Positions 24,909-37,400 of a DNA stretch of 64,000 bases are shown here, in pieces. The position numbers were made by a program, and so were the translations under genes. This DNA is from Volvox africanus. Lineage: Eukaryota > Chlorophyta > Chlorophyceae > Chlamydomonadales > Volvocaceae. The notes below the pieces were generated by a model. The model saw only the letters and a program-made list of their open reading frames with translations, did not search any database and was not told the DNA's origin. Position 1 is the first letter of the stretch. Each line of letters opens with the position of its first letter. Location: contig BSDZ01000025.1 in NCBI GenBank assembly GCA_030268105.1, positions 124,001 through 188,000 of the forward strand, in the 5' to 3' direction.

Positions 24909-26894
24909 TCAAGCCGGGGTTGAGGGACCTGCGTGTGCGGCGGGAACGGTGGACGGCGACAGCAGGTTGACGAGAAAGTTGCCAACGGCCGAGTTGCGCT
25001 TTAGCTCTACGCTCCTTCCCCTTGGCCGGCTGCTCCACCCGTCCAGCGGAGCGCCGTGGGCCGTGATTGCTCGTGATGGCAGTGTCGCCGCAGCCCCAAC
25101 AAGCGGTCCCCGAAGCGGTGACTGTGGCGAGTTCGGACCTGTGATGGCCGCAGCCGCACTCGACCCCCCGGGGAAGACACCGAGAAGGCCGGATTGCGCG
25201 GCGGACGTGCGCTCGCCATCGCCGGTTGGACTGCGGAATGTCTTCTGCGCCCATAAGGGAGACGAGATGGCGCCGCCGCTTTCCACCTGGGCTGTCGTGT
25301 AGGAGCTGGAGGTGGCTGGCGAAAATGGCATGGGTGAACCATGTGCCGCGGCTGCGGAAGCACCTGAGGCGATGCTTTGTTGCCGGATCAACGGCGAGGG
25401 GGCACCGGAGGAGGGTGATGACGCTGACGGCACGGGGGACGGCAGGGACACCTGGACCTGTAGCTGTAGTTGCGAAGCCGAGCCCCTCTGGGGACGATAT
25501 GCCAGCTGAACTTGGGTACTTGCTGTGTGGCTCCGATCCGCGGCTTCAGTGCTGCTGCCGGTGACTCCTGCGTCTCCATTCGCGGCCATGCTGACCTCCT
25601 CTGTCGACGGCAGGTGCATCAACGTGACGCTGCGGCCGCGCTGGGTAAACATATCCCTAGGGGAATCGAACCGACCACTGCCGTTATAGCTAGGGCGCGC
25701 ACTTTCGCTGCCACTGCCGCTGCCTGTGCCGGTGCCAGTGGCTCCGATAGCGTAGCCGAGTCCGGCAGCTGCGGCAGCGGCCCCGCTGGAGCCCCCACGA
25801 GTCTTGAACCTGCGCAATTCCTGAAGCAGTTTGTCCACGCGGCCGGTTGAGCTCTCAGGATAAGCACCGCCGCTGCTACCGCCGCCACGTGCAAGCGAAT
25901 TAATGCTGGGGACATTGCTGCGGCGCATGAAGAGGCTGAAAGAAGATACGCCCGGGGCGATGCTGCCGGGGCCATAGGGGCTCTCCGGGTTCTCGTCGCT
26001 GTTGACGTCGCTGCGTTGTTGATTCTGGCTCATCGCCAGGCCATCAAAGTTGAATCCACTGGTCAGGGAGTCAACTATTCCGTCTTCTCCAGCGTCACCG
26101 TCGCCCTCATCGTCGCCCTCATCATTCCCAATTCCGGCCCCACCGCCGACAGAGCCACTCCAAAATCCTTGACCGTCAAGCAAGCCTCCGCCAGAAGATG
26201 CCGATGGCAGCTGAGAGACGCGCGGTGTTAGGAGAGACTTGGCAGGATGTGCCGTAGACCACTGCCTCCTCGTATCCGCGCCGCTGCCGGCAGTAATAGC
26301 TGAAGCAGTAGGAGAAGCCATTGCCGTAGGAGCATTGGCAGCAGTAGCAGTGACAGAAGGAGTCTCAATTGCCACCGAGGAGAAGAAGCTATCAAGCCTG
26401 AGATATCGTACCCCAGCTTTGGTTTGTTGGTCCGCATCATTCGCTAGAACGGGATCATGGCCTGGGGCGCTTTCCTCCGGTGACTCCCCACCGTCATCCG
26501 GGGATTTGGACCCAGCAGCCGGGCCGTCGCCGCCGAAATGGGCATTCATGTTCCCTAACGATACCACAGGTCGTGGCTTAGCGCGGCCGCTGCGGAATGG
26601 GTTCCGGCGGCTGCTTAGGGAACGGGACAGCGTGCGTGTCAGCTGCACTGGCTCCTGCATCTCGGGAAGCTGAAAAGGTCGAGCAGCTTTCTCAGCTAGC
26701 AGCCTTTGCATGGATTCCACACTCGCGGCGAATTCACCATCTCCGAACTGGAACCTGGACAGCCCAACATGCCGGATGCTAGGCCGCAAGGAGCCGCTGA
26801 CAAGGTTGGCCTTAAAAATGGAGTGGTTCTTTCGCGCCTCGCTGAGGACCTCGTCAGGACTTTTCAGCGCTTCCCGGCGGTATAGGATGACGTC
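24909..26894 (-). CDS. Ser/Gly/Ala-rich protein, terminal exon only, function unknown
   Basis: The minus strand is open for 661 codons, ending in TGA at 24909-24911. The proposed exon start at 26894 follows a C/T-rich tract and CAG acceptor; an in-frame TGA lies just upstream, so this is not a first exon unless it starts internally. The first 70 or so residues look conserved and folded (DVILYRREAL, then VGLSRFQFGDGEF). After that the protein is low complexity, with long Ser, Gly, Ala and Pro runs, Arg/Ser clusters (RTLSRSLSSRRNPF) and acidic Asp/Glu-Gly stretches, likely disordered. No catalytic motif is visible. I found no upstream exons to the right, so the N-terminus is missing from this model. 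Confidence 0.55.
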   Translation of the reverse strand, partial: DVILYRREALKSPDEVLSEARKNHSIFKANLVSGSLRPSIRHVGLSRFQFGDGEFAASVESMQRLLAEKAARPFQLPEMQEPVQLTRTLSRSLSSRRNPFRSGRAKPRPVVSLGNMNAHFGGDGPAAGSKSPDDGGESPEESAPGHDPVLANDADQQTKAGVRYLRLDSFFSSVAIETPSVTATAANAPTAMASPTASAITAGSGADTRRQWSTAHPAKSLLTPRVSQLPSASSGGGLLDGQGFWSGSVGGGAGIGNDEGDDEGDGDAGEDGIVDSLTSGFNFDGLAMSQNQQRSDVNSDENPESPYGPGSIAPGVSSFSLFMRRSNVPSINSLARGGGSSGGAYPESSTGRVDKLLQELRRFKTRGGSSGAAAAAAGLGYAIGATGTGTGSGSGSESARPSYNGSGRFDSPRDMFTQRGRSVTLMHLPSTEEVSMAANGDAGVTGSSTEAADRSHTASTQVQLAYRPQRGSASQLQLQVQVSLPSPVPSASSPSSGAPSPLIRQQSIASGASAAAAHGSPMPFSPATSSSYTTAQVESGGAISSPLWAQKTFRSPTGDGERTSAAQSGLLGVFPGGSSAAAAITGPNSPQSPLRGPLVGAAATLPSRAITAHGAPLDGWSSRPRGRSVELKRNSAVGNFLVNLLSPSTVPAAHAGPSTPA

Positions 26895-29800
26895 CTGCCG
26901 TCCAGCCGGGGGCAGTCAGAGAGGTTTTAACCTCCATCAACGATAAAATCCACCGGTAGAGCATTGTAGCTATAGTAGTAACATGTAACACGCTTGCAAT
27001 TTCCCTAAACAGCTTGACAACGGGATTTCAAATTCTAGAAATGTGAAGCCGCCTTGTATGTCATATATGATAAACAAGGATGCAGAATTGTGCACAAAGT
27101 GGTCAGGATTGGGAGACAAGCCGAAAGGTTATGCAATATAACCCGTTTCGACTCACCTGGGCTTCTCCTGACGCTTTCATGGAATTCTACAATGTTAAAC
27201 GTAATATGTTATATCAAAGTACCCTGTTCAGCGTGATAACCCACTTGTAGCCATCCGAATCGTACAGAGGTCCCCCGAGGGCTCTCTGGAGGTGCCACCC
27301 ATGCCCCTTATTGATTATATTCATAGCAAACAATACCACCCTTTTCAATCCTTTGGTAGGAATGATGCCACATCTACTATGGTGCAGTGATAGGACCGTA
27401 CGGCTCGAAATCGACAATCGCATTTGTAATAAGATATGAAGGACGGATGCTTTTCCAAAACAAATACGCACAAATGCAGCTTTTTTTATTGTTTCAACTT
27501 TAATATGTTATGATGATTCTTTTCGCATGTTAACCAGACTGCCGTGAATTCGTGATTATATTGCCTTTTGAGTTACTGTTGCTCAATTGCAGAGCATTTA
27601 CAGATAAATACTTTTGAGGCGCTTGTGGGCACCTCATTTGTAGTTTTGAGCCTTTGACACAGTGGGGGCGAGCTGCTGGGGTTTAGGTGGTTGTGTTATA
27701 TCGATATTTGTATGCAGGAAATGTAATGGATTATTTTATGCGGATCGGACAGACACATTGGTTCTAGTGGAAAATCACTTTGCGATAAGTCGAAAAGCAA
27801 AAATACCAAAAATACCAAAAAGCAAAAACTCGACGCCACGCTACGTCACGATGTCATACGGGGCTACTCGTTGCCACGCAACGCAATGCTTGCCATGCGA
27901 CGCGAGGTGCTATGCGACGCCATGGCGCATCGCCGAATGCTCGGTCATGTCAAGGCACCCACACCATAGCATGCCACGCTACGCCGTGCCATGACGCACC
28001 CCGATGCTATGCTATGCCACGGACACCACGCCAGGTGACGCCACTGAAATCTACATGCAGCAACACACATGACACGATTAGCGGACGCTCGCGTTAGGAA
28101 ATGTGATTTCATGCAATGCTGTATCATGCTAAACGAACCAAGCGATGCCACATCAAGACATCAATCACTGCATCGCGGCAACCCCATATGACACCACTCG
28201 ATGTGGCCACTGAATGTCACCCAACACCAAGCAACAACAGCGGCACGGCACACATGATACGACACGACACACGACAGGACAGAAGGTGACTGCACGCAAA
28301 TGCTACAAAATTTCATTTTTTGCTACACGACGCGATGCCACCGTATCGTGCTACCCCCGTGCGCTACATCATCCAGACTTTTAGTTCAACGCCACACGCC
28401 AATGATAACACTCAAATCCACGCCAAATGACGTCATGTAATGTCAGCGTACATTACTGAATACCCCAAGATGGCATGCAGCGCATTAACACACCATGCCG
28501 CATCAAAAACCCGCATGGCCATTTATCGCGCCATGCCACGGCATCCCACACGACGCCAGATGACCTTACACGGTGACACATAGCATCATCGAATGCCATT
28601 CCGTGCCATACCCGCAACCCTTCTTCTTAAGACACAGAGGGCATTAACTTGCGTACATATGTGTTTTGTTCTGAAGTAAATCCATGTATTCATGTTCGTA
28701 TGTATGCTTTCTTGTCAGCTTTATAATGCATGCTTTGCATAACCTTCACCAATCGCATCCGGTCTTTGCTGGCCAGCGCATTTCACTGAGCCAAATCATT
28801 CCCCTTCTGTATCGTTTCTGCTGTCTTGACACATTCCTCGTCATGCAGCGTCCCATTTGGGGAGCACCCCCTGTTGGTCATCCCTTTCATCAGTAAATCG
28901 GTCAGTAAGAACGATTGAGCAAACTAGGAAAAAGGAAGGAAAAACAAAAAGAGTGTATCGGAACGAAAGACAGAAGATTGCTTGAAGAGCGGGGGGGGAT
29001 GGAAGGCAGCAAAGCGGCCCAGGTAAAGACGACCACCGTTCGTACTCGTGCATGCTCACCCCCAACACCGCCAGGCTCTGTCAGCCACACCGGGGCCAAG
29101 CCCCGACGGACGTGACACGTCTTTCGTCGGATATGCTTGTTGTTTAAGGCGTGTGCAGGAAGGTAGGACCCAGCGACGTCAGCTCTATACTAGGCAGCAC
29201 TTCAAAGCCTCCATGCTGTTTGCGGGTGAACACTGCACTTAACAATTGAACAAGACGCTATAATCCATATAAATATTGCGCGAGAACAAGTTAACTGTTT
29301 TTAATGTAGCTAAACACAGCTACAGGTTAGATAGGGTTAGACCTGGCAAGCTCGTTAGGTTTGACTTGAACTCGTAAGGTTCAGCTTTGTCCATACCTTC
29401 CAGACAGTGTATGTGACATACATGTACACTCACGAACCGAAAGGCGCAGCGGAAGTCATGATGGAATGCAAGCTAATAGTGTACGTACGCATAGATTGCA
29501 TACGACATGGGAGGTATCTCTGTAACTGGAACTAAGCAAAGTATGCCAGTTGATGCGCATAATTACAGCTATTTAATGAAATTTGCACAGGACTATGTTG
29601 TCTTCATAAACATGAAGGCTAATTGATACGTAAAGACCCCTGTTTAGTGTTCTTGGCGTCACCTGACGAGATCGGCATCGAACTGGAATTGCCAGCTTGG
29701 CAAGTTGTTATCGCATGCAGATCGCTAAGGATATTTGCGTATACTTAAAGCAAGTTCTTGGTCGGCAGTACCGAAACGCCGTATGGCAATTCGACAATAG

Positions 29801-31429
29801 ATTATTCGATAATCCTCTTTTTAGTGTCCAACGTTCTTTAGCATCGAATATTAGTATAAACTTTCACTTCATTGCTTTGAGCACTTTGGACGGCGACCAT
29901 CGCATTCTTAGTTACTAACCACTCACGACCTGCCATTGCGCTGAATTTTTATCCTGGATGAATGGATGGGATGTCTCTACATTTGAAATTAGGAGCAACT
30001 TGGGGTTTGCGGTTTAAGGTCGTCGTGCATGTTAAGGGTAGAGCCAAGAGGGTTTGCCAAAATGTCGTTTACTGAAACAAAATGAACGTACTAAGAAAAA
30101 GAGGGAAGAAACACTTTCTGTATGCAATGACTATTCGCCCCGTTCGTAAGGTAGGATGCATGCAAAATATTCAAGTATGAGTATGAGCTGCTGTACAAAC
30201 AAGGGTTTCGAAGAGGCTAAGGGACCTGATGAAAACAAGAAAATACTACCATACGCGGCTCTGTTGAAGCTGATTAATGTGTGCGCGGCGCTATTTTCAG
30301 CTCCACTTTTAGAAACGTAGCATTGGCAAAGTCTCAAGCACAATGTCGAATCAAACAATTGTCTTTGCCATATTGGGTATGGCGTAATAGCTTTAACAAC
30401 ATGTGAAAACAGCAATATTGCAGGGATCGTACTTCAGCCGCTGGCGTGCGAGTTGGAACATACAGACATCCCAATCCTGAGATGCTAGCAGACGTGTATG
30501 ATAGCTTGACAAGGTCACTGAAAAGTCATCAAATAAGGCTCTTTGCCGTTTCGAGAGAAACTACTTGTCCGGAAATATAAGCATATGACCTTCACATAAG
30601 TAACACACTGGTTATGCAGTTATCAGGAAAAGCTTTATCTGTGGCACAAATAGATTGTTCACGGAAGCTTGCTTGGTGAAATAAAGAGACTGACAGACGG
30701 CAACGGCATGGCTAATGGAAAAAGTCTCTAGGCTATGTCATGTCATTCCACAGAAAACGACAACAGAACAATTGATAAACATCGGAAAGCCACCTTCCGG
30801 CTCTTTGTTTGGCAAGGCAAGCAGTACATTTTGGTTGTACTGCATGCTCATTCCTGACCTGGACTTTGCGAGCGACATATCGATGAAGTTGGCAGATTGA
30901 ATTCGTTTTCATTGGAGAATATTAATGCTTTTAGAAATGTTAGGTTAAACGCTTGTTCCATTCAGTGTGGCCAATCTCGACGTAAAAACCAAATCGCGAA
31001 GTTGTTTACTACAAGTTTGAGCGGGATGGCATATATGATAGTCTGCACATGTCAGTATACACGTAGGCAAATGCTGTGAGAAGCTCAGGAGCTGACACGG
31101 TTTGCGGGCGCGCCCAACGAAGGGGCTCCAAAATCCTATGTTTGTGTCGGCTCTTAAACAACTGATAACTTATTCACGATATGAGAGGTCTCCATAATGT
31201 TCGCTTTCGGCGGTGTGAGATTAAGGTGCGAGACCTCCGCTCGGTGGCTGTACATGACGGTCGCCTCACTTATTGACCTCCGGCGACAGGGTCCTTGCTC
31301 TCAGAGCCCTTCCAAAAAACCGGCTACTTCTGGAGACTTAAAGTCGTGCACTGAAGCGTAAGTCGCTTGTTGTTTCTGGCGGTTGATATCTCCGGGTCTC
31401 TCCCATTCCATCTGGTGACCCACTTGCAG
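26895..31429. other. Gene-poor spacer with A/T-rich and short-motif stretches
   Basis: About 4.5 kb without a supportable coding exon. It should hold upstream exons of both flanking genes, if they exist, and a bidirectional promoter region. Notable parts are an A-rich stretch with AAAATACC repeats (27797-27826) and a long run of degenerate ATGCCAC/ACGAC words (about 27826-28620). I saw no SBP zinc-binding motif here. Confidence 0.45.
27826..28620. repeat. Cryptically simple region of ATGCCAC / GACGC / ACGACAC words
   Basis: Short related words recur irregularly for nearly 800 bases with no fixed unit length. This gives a strong composition bias but no clean tandem array. It does not encode a sustained reading frame. 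Confidence 0.45.
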
Positions 31430-34400
31430 GTGTTCCTACTGGACGCCATGGACACGTGGGCGTGTGTCAAAGCTTCATGCTGCTAGCGGGGATGATGGCT
31501 GTCCGCAAGCGGCAGCCCAGGCTTCCGTGCAGCAGACAGGCCTCACTAGCCGCCGTTATTACGACCTTACTTACGTCCTCATCGTGCTTTTGGCCTTCCC
31601 CCTCTACTGGCTCAAGGTAGTTGACTGGCGCCTGTGCTCAGCATACCATGCAGAGGAAAATGACCCCTGGCTCATCCAGGTCCCGCCGTCGGCATGGACT
31701 ACGGCTTGGCCCTGCAACGGAGGTCAGCTGAGCCAGTTGCGTCATGTGCTGGCATCGCCAATGCCGTTCCTGCGGAGCCTGGTCTGGCCGGTTTGCTATT
31801 CAGGTAGGTATCTACAGAACCGAACCAGGGGCGTGTACGATTACGGGTTTGCTTCGTAGCAGAGGTACGAGGGGAGCCAAATGAAAGGAGCCTGGCCCTA
31901 TCGCTCCAAGGACAGTCTGCAATTCACAGAGGTCTGGTAAAGGATAGTGAATTGCCACATGACATTATAACGACGACAAGGGTCGGTTGGAAGCTGGCAC
32001 GCGAGGCCACATGCACGTACTGCCGTAACCAGGTTCCCATGGTACTGTGCGGGCATGTTAGGTAAGCAGCACGCGTACACCCCGCTGCAGGGAGATGACT
32101 TGCTGGGTCGTCTGAGCCTCCCCTCTATCATGCCAATGCACGAGCTGGGGTGGGTGGGAGGTCTGGCAGCCCCTCCCCGCGAAGCAGTTGGATTCAGGCA
32201 ACCTGCGTATGGGTCACAAGCTGGCATGCGTCCATATACCTGCCTTCACGTAGATATCGGAATCATTCTATCTTCGGCTCCGACCGCAGTGCCTGACCCT
32301 CTTTTCTTGGGCTGACTCGCCCGCGCTTCCTTCCCGCAGAACTCCATTTCTTCACTTCCTTCTACACCGTCTTCGTGGGTGGTCTGCTCATGCTTGCTGT
32401 AACCCAGGGCAGCAAGTACGACACGTCGAATCCTTGGAGGTGGGGTCGCTAGCGGAGCGCATTACGTAATGTTTAACGACTAAAATGAAGACCTTAGAGG
32501 GCGGAACCGGATCAAAGACCGCCGGTGGAAAGAGGGCCATCGCACCACACGGACGTATCGGACATATCGCTCGATAGACGTGACGGTTTGCGAAAGGAAG
32601 GCTTAGGCAAGCCGCTGGTGCTTGCAATAGTGCAATGGACCTGGACTATTCATCCCAGTCCAGGACGCATTGCATCTACCCGAGCCGACCCCCTTCGCCC
32701 CTTCCCGCATTGGATCGTTTAGATCGCCAAAATATTCTCAGCGTCCAAGACTCGCTACTTCTGTATCTCTATCTCCATGCCCGTCTCCAGTCGTGCTGCG
32801 AACTTCCATGCGGAGATACCTGCACATAACCAATTTGACCAGCAGGTCGTAGACGGACCGTGCCCAGCCCTGCCCTGCCCTGCCCTGCCTTGTGGCCTGC
32901 CTTGTGCGCTAGGTTGTCATGGGCCTTTATATGTCGAGTGCAAGTGCGTACAACGCCACTTATAGTGAAGCTCCTTCGACCGCAAACACCGTGGCCGTTA
33001 AGCATCTCGCAGTCACTGCCGCTGGAGGCGCCGGCCAACGTTCTCTACAACGTGGCCCTGATGGTGGGTCTCGAATGAGCGCGGCACGGTGAAATATCTG
33101 AAGGCTTGCAGGTGTGAAGTTGTTCATAGGACTGTGCCCGAGTTTTAAAAAAACGGCAAATAGATGCGGAATCGAACATGAATACTAGCGATATGTACCA
33201 CTGGCGGCAAATCGTGAGAGTAGGCAAAGTGCTGGGTTGCGGACAGACAGCGGTCCAGAGTCGAGTTGGAGTCGCGGTGGTGGCTGGGGCCAAAGGTGGG
33301 GCAGGGAGGGAGGGGCCAAAGGCCCCAGCTAGCGGAAACAAGATTCCGCTTGAAAGGGGGGAGGGAGGGACAGGGAGGGAGAAGATTGGGAATGAGGGAG
33401 GGGCAGGGAGGGAGGGAGGGGCAGGGAGGGAGGGACAAGGAGGAAGGGATGGTGGAGGGAGGGAGGGACAAGGAGGAAGGGATGGTGGAGGGAGGGAGGG
33501 ACAAGGAGGGTGAGATTGGGAGGGAGCGAGGGGCAGGGAGGGAGGGACAGGGAGGGTGAGATTGGGAGGGAGGGAGGGGCAGGGAGGGAGGGACGGATCA
33601 GGAGGTAACGCAGGAGCAAATGCCCCAGATGTTCCTACCAGGAAGTGATGCATGCCTTTGGAACCTCCGGGCCGCGGGGGATAGGAGGTAACCCAGATAG
33701 ACAGAGGGAACCGGTTAACTCAGGCTGCCTGTACCCCGGGTCGTTTTCCCGATTGCGGAGAAACAGTGGGCTCCTCGGAAGTGCCCTCCCTACCTGCTGT
33801 CGTTACCGGCTCACCCTAAAACCTCCCAGATACAGCGCTACCTGTCGGATGTGCGCCCCAGGATCCAGCAATGTTACCATCTCCCGACCAGGGAAACAAC
33901 CCGCACTCCGTGCTGCTAACCGGGCTTGGCTATCCTGACCATCCGCCTCCCGGAAGGCCCCCTCCCGTGGTGGCTGTAACGTTCTTGGTTCGTAACCCAA
34001 ATCCTCAGTCAACTGCGATTCGCGTCACAAGGTTAAAAATTAATAGTGGTTAGTAGTTTACAGCCCCGGCCTTCAACTGCATTCTGCGTAATTTTGCCTC
34101 CTCCCCTCCCCCTCCTTCTGTCTGTCCATGTGGGGCATCCCAGAGCCCATGGCGCCATCAGGCGCTTGGGGCGCTGGTCGACGTCCTCCTCGTCTCCATG
34201 ATTTGCAGGCTGTTCGGCGACAACTGGCCACATGCCATGCCGCCTCGACTCGTGGTGCTGCTGCACGCAGCGTGCGGATTACTGACAGTCATCACATCCG
34301 CCCTTATGCCGGGCTCCCCAAGCAGACGCCCGGTGTCAGGTGAGCGAAGAGATGATGAATGAAAGGGCACATGTTGAAGCTGAAAGCCAACGAAGCTGTA

Positions 34401-37400
34401 TTGTGCCAATCGAATTTGGATTTGAAAAAAGGGAAAGAAGGAAATCCATTCCGGGTTTTCAAATATGTACAAGCCGAAACAATTTATTGTTTGGAGTATG
34501 TGGATTGGGAGCTGGGGCGAGGGACGTCCCCTTTTGCATACGTCACAGCTCTGAAAAAATGACTACCGCTCTGAATCAAAATGATTCCCGAAGTGTAATA
34601 TGTGCGCAAATGGGGAGTGCAGGGCAGATTTTAGCGCTGTGGCCGTGTGCTCCTCCGTGTGACTCGTATGACATGGGTGTCTTCGCGACTCACGCAGGTG
34701 GTGAGCAGGCGGACTCGACGGTCGGCCGCAAGTCTCTGGAACAGGTAGTGGGCAAGACTTGCGGCCCATCAGACGAAGGAGAGGGGAGGATCTGGGGCCA
34801 GGGTCAGGGACTTTGCCGCCGTCGCAGTGAGACAGCTGGAGGGGACCAAGTCGAGGTACATGGAGCTGTGCAGGACTTTGCCGCGAGTAAAGTCACACCA
34901 TTGGTGGCCGAATCTGGTATTGTCAGCGAGTACTTAAGCACACCGGCGGAGCCCGCTGCCTCCCTGTTGGGGCTCCGCTCGGATCCAGGCTGTGGGGCGG
35001 AGCAGCAACAATTACTGCAACTGTGTCGCCGCCTCATCCTCGGCGAGACCACAACCGTCCAAGCGGCTGGGCCGCAATGGCCGTCGACACACGCAAGCAC
35101 GATCGACGACGGGAGTGCCAACCGGCCCCCTGACCCCAGTCCCAATCTATCAAGCTGTGACGTCAGCACCGGCGTTGGCAGGTGTCAGCTTAAGATAACG
35201 GAAGGAGGACCAGGTGCCGATGGCGGCATCACCAGCAACGATGATAACGGGAGGGAGCGACCCCGTGCGCGTGTAAAGTACGGCGACACGCTGACGTGGA
35301 CACACATGCATGTAAAAGTGCCGCACGTGCAGCCATCGGATCTTTCGCCCCGGGCTTCAACGCGTTTGGTAGATGCAGTGATTGAAGCTTACCCTGACGT
35401 CGCCTGCGCTGACGTCACCGTTAGGTCGGGGTGCATCGAAGTCCATCTGGACCTAGTGCACCGGGTAGCACCGGCGGGGCCAGAGGAGGCAGTGGGCGCT
35501 GTTGGATCGGCAGTTGGGCAGCGAGCGCCGCCAGATGCGGAGTCGGATATGGGTATGAACATGCGGGACCTTGCGCCGGCGTCAGCAGAGCAGCAGGGCT
35601 TGGCGAGCTGCATCTTGCATGCCATTGGCTTGCCGCAAGGCTATAACGCGGCCGTGCGGGCGCAGGTGGGCGCACATCTGTTGACGCTGACGCCCGCAGC
35701 GGGTTCCGGCGGAAGCTGGGCGGTTTCAGGAACACGCCGTATGCAGGCTCATGAGGTGCCGTGGGTCACCAGGGTAGATCCGCCCGCGGTCGTGGTACCG
35801 GCGCCACCAGTCGTGCCGGCGGCGGCAACCGGTGTCACCGGCGGCAGCATTGTTGGCAACAGCACCAGTAGCAGCAATGCCGTTGACGTCCACGTGGCGA
35901 CGACGCTGCGCTTGACGATCAGCGGCACTGCGGAACGATTGGCGGTAGCGCATGAAGATGGAGATTTGGAGGTGCTGGGGCTGTTCGAGGGCGCCTTTCT
36001 GAGGTTTTCGGACCTGCAGTGGGGACCGTTGGAGGAGAGCCCCTACGCTGCCGTTGGTGGCTGCTCCGCAGCCGATGGTGCCGTCGCCTTGGCCCCACGC
36101 ATGGTGCGACTGCCTCCGTCGCTCGCGCTCAGTCGGCGGGCGCTGACGGCGAACCTGGCGCTGCCTTGCGGGCGGACGGGTGCCGTCAGCCTGCTCCTTA
36201 TGCGCCGCGGGACGGCGGGCCAGAGCCATTCGCTGCTGCTGCTACAGCCGGGAGATGCGTCAATCGCGGGAGAGGTGGCGGCGCTGCAGGAGATGTCGCA
36301 TGCTGCAGCATGGGGAGTCACTGCCGACGGCTGCAGCCCATCCGCGAGCAGCGTGGCCAGTTTTGTCCGGGATCTGGGCCACTGGTTGCAGTACCGGGAC
36401 TTCTGGCGGAGGAAGGCGGCGGCAGTTTGCCAACCGCCCGCCACTGGCGGCGGTGGCCGGGGCGGCGCCAGGTCGGCCCGCCTTTCAGGACGCCTGTCGG
36501 CGTTGTGGATGGGGTCGCTGTTACCATGGAGCCGGCGGAACGGCAGCGCCGGCGGTGGTGGCGGCCTAGGACTGCAGGTAAAACCGCTTTCTTACGGTCG
36601 CCTCACGGGTCAGCAGGCAGTGGGGCCGGAGCGCACCGAGGCCACCATCACATACGCGCATAGTCGTGGTCATGCGGCAGCTACACACGCACACTTGCAT
36701 CACCAAACACAGGCCCAGGTTGGTGATTCCGATTTGCTCGATCAAGACAGTGGTGGCGGCGAGGGCCGCAGGTCCCAGGCCAGGGGCGGGTCCCAGTCAT
36801 CATCGCCGCCAGGGCGGCACGGACCGTTTGCGTCTGCCAACCGCCATATGCAGCTGCTATTTGGCATGAATGGATCGGCGTTACCATCGCCGTCGGGGGA
36901 GGAGCAGGAGCGCCTGGCGCAGGGCTCCCTTCCCGCGTTTGGTCAGCGGGCGTATCAGGACCATATGCGTACCGCCCGGAGGCTTCTCTTAGAGTTCGCC
37001 CTCGAGCAGCGTTGCGCCGCCGTCGCAGCTGCGCTTCTGGAGCCCGCGCCGGTGCCGTCGCTACCGCAGCTAGCTGATGCGGGCGCTGCTTCGGCATACG
37101 GCTCTGCGAGCTACTTGGCGGAGCTGGCGGAGTTCAGCCGTGCCGCGAACCATGATGGGCTGACGCTGCTGCATCGCGCTGTCCGCAGCGGTGATGTCGC
37201 CACTGTGGAGGTCATTCTCCACGCCTCCGCCAGGGCAACAGATGCCGCCGCAGCTTTGGCGGCGGCAACAGCGGCGCTGCAGCCCCGTGCCCAACCTGGC
37301 GTAGAAGGCGCAAGCAGTCAGCGGCGTCTTAACTTGTATAATTGGGACACACCTGACGTACACGGAATAACACCGCTGCATTACTTGGCGGTTCTGGACG

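Noticed and set aside
33045..33653. Minus-strand Pro/Ser/Leu-rich reading frames of about 100-200 codons
   Set aside because: They are the translation of the GGGA repeat tract inside an intron of the plus-strand gene; repetitive composition alone keeps the frames open.
34340..34697. 5' part of the long plus-strand frame before 34698
   Set aside because: It starts at a splice donor (GTGAGC) and is followed by a CACGCAG acceptor; treated as intron that happens to be open.
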